Of a stretch of 37,576 nt of DNA, positions 32,945-37,576 are shown one piece after another. The notes beneath the pieces are model-generated. The model worked only from the letters and a program-made list of their open reading frames with translations, had not been told where the DNA came from and ran no database searches. Every line of letters begins with the position of its first letter. The stretch's first letter is position 1. Made by a program: the position numbers and the translations under genes. Origin of the DNA: Candidatus Servula neotermitis (GTDB lineage Bacteria; Actinomycetota; Actinomycetes; Actinomycetales; Bifidobacteriaceae); NCBI GenBank assembly GCA_031281695.1, contig JAITFB010000061.1, positions 1-37,576 of the forward strand, written 5' to 3'.

Positions 32945-33952
32945 GTGCACATTGTAACCAAAATCGACCATTATTTAGCCAAGTATATGTCATTGGTTAC
33001 CCCTATCGGCGTGGCGGTCGCAGTTCTATGGCCAGCTGGGTTTTTGTGGCTGACTACTCCAGTCAATTTAGTAAGCCCCGGTTCGGATTGGGAATTTTTC
33101 AACCAACAAATTCAAGTCTATGTATTTATTTTGCTAACACTGCCTGGCTCGCTTACCTTGAAATTCAAAGACTTGCTGGAACCGTTTAGACAACCGAAAC
33201 TTTTGTTGACTTATTTTGCCTTAGCTTCAATTATTATGCCGGCGGTAGCTTTCTTCTCTATGAAACTTTTGTTCCCCGGCGATATCAATACAGCAATCGG
33301 ATTTTTGCTGGTCGCAACTATTCCCTCCGGGGCTTCGTCGTTCATTTGGGTGACTATATCTAAAGGTAATAAAGAGTTTAGTTTAGGCGTCATTTTGATT
33401 ACTAATTTATTGGCAGTCGCCATTATCCCAGCCACTTTACAGATTTTTGTCGGCGAAACTGTGCCCTTTGATATTCCTAAATCCATCTGGCAACTTTGCG
33501 TGATGTTGTTGATTCCGACCTTGATTGGCGTATTTTTGAATGAAATTTCCAACGGCAAAATTCCAGCCAAACTGATTCCCATATTCAGTCCCATCGCTAA
33601 ATTGTCTTTGATTTGGATTGTAGGTGGCTCATCGGCGATCGCTCAATCTAAAGGCCAATTGCTTTGGACTGATCTAAATTTCTATAAGCACATGCTCCTC
33701 TGTTTCATTTTGTGCCTACTCCTATATTTATCAGCCTGGGGCTTGGGTGACTTGTTCAAACAACCCTTAGACATCCGAACTTCTCTATTCTTTAGCCATG
33801 GTTGTAAAAACATCGGCTCAGGATTGATGCTGGCAGCTCAACTGTTCGCCAATTCCCCTGGTGCTTTGGTTCCTTTAGTCGCGACTGGCCTATTTATGCC
33901 AGCGCTCGGCGGCTTGCTGATTAAATTGTTAGCGCGTAAGCATCGGCATTGA
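32945..33952 (+). CDS. Bile acid:sodium symporter (BASS) family protein
   Basis: A 335-residue integral-membrane protein of the BASS/SBF fold with about nine to ten hydrophobic segments. Family-like stretches include the central TIPSGASSFIWVTISKGN segment, GVILITNLLAVAIIPATLQI, and the C-terminal SHGCKNIGSGLMLAAQLF segment corresponding to the conserved crossover region. Bacterial BASS members carry organic anions with sodium, but substrates vary and none can be assigned here. GTG 32945 is used because HIVTKIDHYLAKYMSLVTP then forms the normal short N-terminus; TAGGA lies four bases upstream. ATG 32987 is an alternative. It starts 70 bases after the NRPS on the same strand, with a TAAAAT box (32923-32928) between them, so it probably has its own promoter. 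A role in moving the peptide is not supported by family knowledge. Confidence 0.88.
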   Translation: MHIVTKIDHYLAKYMSLVTPIGVAVAVLWPAGFLWLTTPVNLVSPGSDWEFFNQQIQVYVFILLTLPGSLTLKFKDLLEPFRQPKLLLTYFALASIIMPAVAFFSMKLLFPGDINTAIGFLLVATIPSGASSFIWVTISKGNKEFSLGVILITNLLAVAIIPATLQIFVGETVPFDIPKSIWQLCVMLLIPTLIGVFLNEISNGKIPAKLIPIFSPIAKLSLIWIVGGSSAIAQSKGQLLWTDLNFYKHMLLCFILCLLLYLSAWGLGDLFKQPLDIRTSLFFSHGCKNIGSGLMLAAQLFANSPGALVPLVATGLFMPALGGLLIKLLARKHRH

Positions 33953-34013
33953 AATGGTTCTCCAGCACAATTTCTCTCGCACAGTGATAACCTGTAAGTG
34001 AAAGGATATTTCA

Positions 34014-35726
34014 ATGAAAGATTCAGATAAAACCCCTATAGATAAACTTTGTGAAGAGTATTTAGCGGGCGAATTTAAACTATCACCTATTTTCGCTTCG
34101 GTGGTGGGCAAAGAAGAATTGAGCCAAGACCCAGATGGGTTGGATGATTTTTCTCCAGCTACGGCTCAAAAACATTTGGCTCTAATGAAAGACATTAAAG
34201 CTAAAGCGGAAAAGGTGGAATTGATTAATCGGACTGACGAAATTATTCAGAGGCAATTGTTGTCAATTATTGATACTCAGACTATTATTTACGAAAAGTT
34301 TCAAGATCATTTGCGTTCAGTCAATAATTTGGCCACTCCTTTACAAGATGTGCGCATGTTGTTTGAACGTTTGCCGCGCGGAACTGTCGAGGAAATGACT
34401 AAAATTGGTCGGAAGCTGGCGAATGTGGCTAAGTCCATTGATTCATTTAGAGCATCGTTGGAGGTGGGACTTTCCAAGAATATTATGCCAGCCAAACGCC
34501 AGGTTAAAGCTTTGGCGAAACAAGCAGCTGATTTGGCCGATCCTCAAGAATCTTATTACCAACAAATTGCTAATGAAGCCAAAGCTTTAGTGCCTGAACA
34601 AGCTGAGGCGTTTCAAGCTAGCGCTGATGCTGCGATTGCGGCTCATCAAAAGTTGGTGGAATTTTTGCAAGGTGAATATTACGACCAAGCAGTGGATCAA
34701 GATGCAGTCGGAGAAGAACGTTATCAAGTTTACGCGTTCCAATTTAGCGGCAAAAAATTAGACTTGCAAGCCACGTATGAGTGGGGAGTTTCGGAAGTTG
34801 AGCGTTTGGTGGACGAACAAAACCAAATTGCTCAAAGAGTTTTAGGTTTGGATACCCGGGCCACTGATTTCTTTGAAAAAATTATTCAAAACCGCGAAGC
34901 TTCTAAGAAGTTGGATTCGGACCCTAAACAACAATTGCAAAGTAAAGACGAATTGTTGGGCTATATGAAAGAAACTTCTAAAACTGCGATGAGCTTTTTA
35001 ATTGACAACCATCATTTTGATATCCCCGAACCAGTTCGGACTTTGGAATGCCAAATCGCTCCCTCTAATGATGGGGAGATTTATTACACAGAGCCCACCG
35101 ATGGGTTCACTATTCCGGGGACTATGTGGTGGAGCATTCCTAATGATGTAAACAAGTTTTATAAATGGCGTGAAAAAACCACTATCCACCATGAAGGAGT
35201 TCCAGGACACCATTTACAATTAGGCATTCAAGTTTATAACGCTGCCAAAATTAACGATTGGCGTCGCTTAGGTCTGTTTCTTTCGGGCTACGGCGAAGGT
35301 TGGGCTTTGTATGCTGAACAATTGATGGATGAATTTGGATTCTTAGACGATGCTGACCGTTTCGGCATGCTGGACGGACAATTAATGAGAGCTGCGCGTA
35401 TTGTGATCGATATTGGAACGCATTGTCAAAAACCGGTTCCTGCATCTTGGCAAGCTCGCTATGGCGCTGGAATTTGGGACTGGGACAAATGTTTCAAATT
35501 GCTGGACGATACGACGGCTATGAATGAAGGTTTTCGCTTGTTTGAACTGACTCGTTACTTCGGTTGGCCAGGACAAGCTATTTCCTACAAACTCGGCCAA
35601 CGCGCTTTCTTAGAACTGCGCGATCAAGCCATCGCTAAAGGCTGGACTCTTAATGAATATCATAAACGCGTTCTAGATTTAGGCACCCTGGGCTTGGACA
35701 ACTTAGAATTCGCTCTCTTTGGTTGA
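34014..35726 (+). CDS. DUF885 family metallopeptidase-like protein
   Basis: A 570-residue cytoplasmic protein of the DUF885 family, distantly related to zinc peptidases and common in actinobacteria and proteobacteria. The family metal-site motif HHEGVPGHHLQ is at residues 392-402 (His393, Glu394, His399 or His400), and the downstream glutamate lies in GYGEGWALYAEQL (Glu428). The N-terminal half is helical. It has no signal peptide. ATG 34014 has AAAGGA nine bases upstream. It follows the symporter gene by 61 bases. Peptidase activity is expected from the motif but substrates of this family are poorly known. Its codon use looks more GC-rich than the NRPS, like a conserved, well-expressed gene. 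Confidence 0.92.
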   Translation: MKDSDKTPIDKLCEEYLAGEFKLSPIFASVVGKEELSQDPDGLDDFSPATAQKHLALMKDIKAKAEKVELINRTDEIIQRQLLSIIDTQTIIYEKFQDHLRSVNNLATPLQDVRMLFERLPRGTVEEMTKIGRKLANVAKSIDSFRASLEVGLSKNIMPAKRQVKALAKQAADLADPQESYYQQIANEAKALVPEQAEAFQASADAAIAAHQKLVEFLQGEYYDQAVDQDAVGEERYQVYAFQFSGKKLDLQATYEWGVSEVERLVDEQNQIAQRVLGLDTRATDFFEKIIQNREASKKLDSDPKQQLQSKDELLGYMKETSKTAMSFLIDNHHFDIPEPVRTLECQIAPSNDGEIYYTEPTDGFTIPGTMWWSIPNDVNKFYKWREKTTIHHEGVPGHHLQLGIQVYNAAKINDWRRLGLFLSGYGEGWALYAEQLMDEFGFLDDADRFGMLDGQLMRAARIVIDIGTHCQKPVPASWQARYGAGIWDWDKCFKLLDDTTAMNEGFRLFELTRYFGWPGQAISYKLGQRAFLELRDQAIAKGWTLNEYHKRVLDLGTLGLDNLEFALFG

Positions 35727-35848
35727 TCACTAATCGCTAATCACTGTTTGTAATTAATTACCTTATGAAACCGCAACTCGGTTAACTTGAGAGTAATACC
35801 ACTTTTTGCTGAGGTTCTCCAGTAGGGAAATCTAGCTGAAAGTGATAT

Positions 35849-35854
35849 GAAAGG
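35849..35854 (+). promoter_or_regulatory. Ribosome binding site of the lipoprotein gene
   Basis: GAAAGG seven bases before ATG 35862, followed by an A-run. It decides the start in favour of the ATG that opens the lipoprotein signal. Confidence 0.65.
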
Positions 35855-35861
35855 AAAAAAA

Positions 35862-37576
35862 ATGAAAAAAATTGTAACTGCATTTGGTGCATTTGCACTG
35901 GCTATCACGTTGATTGGGTGCGCGCCAGGTGAGGATGAAGGAGGAGGTGGTAATGAACCGGCGGCGGAAACGCAAGTTACGACAGTTATCACGCTCGACT
36001 ATACTTCTTTGAATAACCTCACCGCTGTTGGCAACTCATCTTACAACAATAGTGTTAACTTCTTGTTGCAAAACCCGTGGAGCTATTATGATAAGGATCT
36101 GAATTGGCTGACCAACGATAAAGCCGTGACTATTGAAAAAGTTTCGGATGAGCCTCTTACAATCAAATATACTATTGCTGATGATTATAACTGGAGCGAT
36201 GGCGTTCCAGTGACTGGAGCTGACATGGTTCTAATGTGGGCTGGCGTTTCGACCAACCGCAATGATGACGTTACCGAATTTGATCCTGATACCGGCGCTG
36301 GAAAGCCTGCCGCTGATCAGGTGTGGTTCGATTCAGATGACGGCTTGACTAAAGACATCAAAGAGCCGCCTTCGATCAATCCTGAAAACCCTAAAGAGGT
36401 TACTGTGACTTGGTCGAAGTATGTTCCTGACTGGATTTATACTTTCGCTTACGCCGGGATCCCCGCGCACAAAGTGGGCCAATTGGCTTTAGGTATTGAA
36501 GATGCGACCGAAGCAGCCGATGCTGTAGTAGCCGCTATTAACGATGAAACCAAAAAGGAAGATTTGATTAAGGTTGCCAACCAGTGGTCGAGGGGTTACG
36601 ATTTCACTTCCAAGCCGGAAGACGAGGGTCTTTTGGTGGTCGATGGGGCTTATGAATTCAACGAAATTAAAGCAGGCGAATATGTCTCTTTGAAAAAACG
36701 CGCTGACTACACCGCCGGTCCAATCCCCAGCATTGACAATGTGGTTTACCGGGTTATTTCCGATCCCAACGCTGCTCAGCAAGCTTTGTTGAATGGTGAA
36801 GTGGACATCATCTCGCCTGATTCACCGTCGGTCGATATGGTTCAAGCTTTGACTTCAGCGGAAGCCTCAGCCAGCATTGCCACCAAAGATTTCCAAAACG
36901 GAATTTTTGAGCACGTTGATCTTTTATTCAACCCTGAAGCTGGCGATTCGCCATTCTCAGCCGCTCATTACGGTGGAGACGCTGATAAAGCCAAAAAAGT
37001 TCGTCAAGCTTTCTTGAAAGCCTTGCCGCGTCAAGAAATTTTGGATGCGATTATCACGCCGACCAATGCTAATGCCAAGGTTATGAACTCTTACGTAGTT
37101 TTGCAAGATGATCCTAAGTATGCTGACATCGTAGCTGGAAACGGTTCCGATGCATTCCCTGGTTCTGACGTTGAAGCTGCTAAAGCTTTGTTGGAAGAAG
37201 CTGGCGTTACGACTCCAGTTGATGTCAAATTGGTTTACGCCAAGGAAAAGCCTTTGCGCGTCCAAGCTTTCCAGCTGATTGCTGAAGCTATGCAACCGGC
37301 TGGCTTCAATGTAATCGACTCTTCAGTTCCTGGAACTGAAGTTGGAGGCGCTTACGGAAGTGGCAAATATGATGTGAATATGTTCGCTTGGCAGAAGACT
37401 AACACCTCACCTTTGGACAGTCGTTCGACTTATGAAACAGGTGGACAAAACAACTTCACTGGTTTCTCTAACGCTGAAGCAGACGATCTTTGGTCACAAT
37501 TGTCTGAAGTTGAACCTGAAGACGTTGCTAAGCAAACCGAATTGGTCGCCCAAATCGAAAAAATCCTTTGGGATGA
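35862..37576 (+). CDS. Peptide-type ABC transporter substrate-binding lipoprotein, 3' end cut
   Basis: Extracytoplasmic solute-binding protein of family 5 (OppA/DppA-like), which delivers oligopeptides or similar ligands to an ABC importer. Residues 1-19 are a lipoprotein signal, MKKIVTAFGAFALAITLIG, followed by lipobox Cys20 (LIGC), then a Gly/Glu-rich linker. Family segments follow: YTIADDYNWSDGVPVTGADMV, a GAYEFNEIKAGEYVSLKK stretch and NAAQQALLNGEVDII. The frame is open to the right edge after 571 codons, so perhaps tens of residues are missing. ATG 35862 has GAAAGG (35849-35854) seven bases upstream. The permease and ATPase genes are presumably to the right. Base composition is clearly higher in GC than the NRPS. 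Confidence 0.93.
   Translation, partial: MKKIVTAFGAFALAITLIGCAPGEDEGGGGNEPAAETQVTTVITLDYTSLNNLTAVGNSSYNNSVNFLLQNPWSYYDKDLNWLTNDKAVTIEKVSDEPLTIKYTIADDYNWSDGVPVTGADMVLMWAGVSTNRNDDVTEFDPDTGAGKPAADQVWFDSDDGLTKDIKEPPSINPENPKEVTVTWSKYVPDWIYTFAYAGIPAHKVGQLALGIEDATEAADAVVAAINDETKKEDLIKVANQWSRGYDFTSKPEDEGLLVVDGAYEFNEIKAGEYVSLKKRADYTAGPIPSIDNVVYRVISDPNAAQQALLNGEVDIISPDSPSVDMVQALTSAEASASIATKDFQNGIFEHVDLLFNPEAGDSPFSAAHYGGDADKAKKVRQAFLKALPRQEILDAIITPTNANAKVMNSYVVLQDDPKYADIVAGNGSDAFPGSDVEAAKALLEEAGVTTPVDVKLVYAKEKPLRVQAFQLIAEAMQPAGFNVIDSSVPGTEVGGAYGSGKYDVNMFAWQKTNTSPLDSRSTYETGGQNNFTGFSNAEADDLWSQLSEVEPEDVAKQTELVAQIEKILWD

Noticed and set aside
32945-33952. BASS-family protein as the exporter of the NRPS product
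   Set aside because: Known relatives are sodium-coupled importers of small organic anions, and a separate -10 box precedes it. Position alone is not evidence.
35727-35861. AACCG-CAACT-CGGTT hairpin as a terminator after the DUF885 gene
   Set aside because: Only five base pairs and no U-run, so too weak to support.
1-37576. CRISPR arrays, tRNA or rRNA genes, insertion sequences, integrases
   Set aside because: Reading both strands showed no regularly spaced repeats, cloverleaf-like sequences, transposase motifs or terminal repeats. The repeated DNA in the NRPS is explained by homologous modules.

Overview
The window looks like a piece of a low-GC Actinomycetota chromosome. The evidence is indirect. 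The 163-residue inorganic pyrophosphatase has the actinobacterial form (GGDDK segment, short length), several genes have a -10 box so close to the start codon that the mRNA would be leaderless or nearly so, and the DUF885 peptidase, fructosamine-kinase-like protein and PadR/DUF1700-DUF4097 pair are common in that phylum. I cannot name the genus. A host-associated, reduced lineage is possible but is only an inference.

Layout. 2-3252: two tandem, overlapping polytopic GT-C-type membrane proteins, the first cut by the window edge. 3405-5849: a RhuM-family protein, then a beta-class DNA methyltransferase in an operon with an O6-alkylguanine repair protein. 5920-6684: a fructosamine-kinase-family protein. 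7001-9556, minus strand: a PadR regulator overlapping a DUF1700/DUF4097 membrane protein, and inorganic pyrophosphatase. 9638-32874: a Sfp-type phosphopantetheinyl transferase followed by one uninterrupted 7,519-codon non-ribosomal peptide synthetase (NRPS). 32945-35726: a bile-acid/sodium-symporter-family protein and a DUF885 metallopeptidase. 35862-end: a peptide-type ABC transporter lipoprotein, cut by the window edge.

The NRPS is the main discovery. Read by motif it is A1-T1 | C1-A2-T2-E | C2-A3-T3-E | C3-A4-T4 | C4-A5-T5-E | C5-A6-T6-TE: six carriers, three epimerases, and condensation types that fit the epimerases (D-donor C after each E, L-donor C after T4). The loading A domain lacks the aspartate that holds the alpha-amino group, so the starter is probably a carboxylic acid and not an amino acid. 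A2 and A6 share one pocket code (DASTVAGICK), close to Tyr/Phe codes. A4 and A5 share another that I cannot assign, and A3 has an odd acidic pocket. The inferred product is an acyl- or aryl-capped pentapeptide: starter, D-Tyr/Phe, D-X, L-Y, D-Y', L-Tyr/Phe. The adjacent PPTase would activate the carriers. The window shows no MbtH, tailoring enzyme or obvious dedicated exporter, so the cluster looks nearly self-contained in two genes.

The flanking genes appear to be ordinary housekeeping or DNA-modification genes. No tRNA, rRNA, CRISPR array, insertion sequence or integrase was seen.
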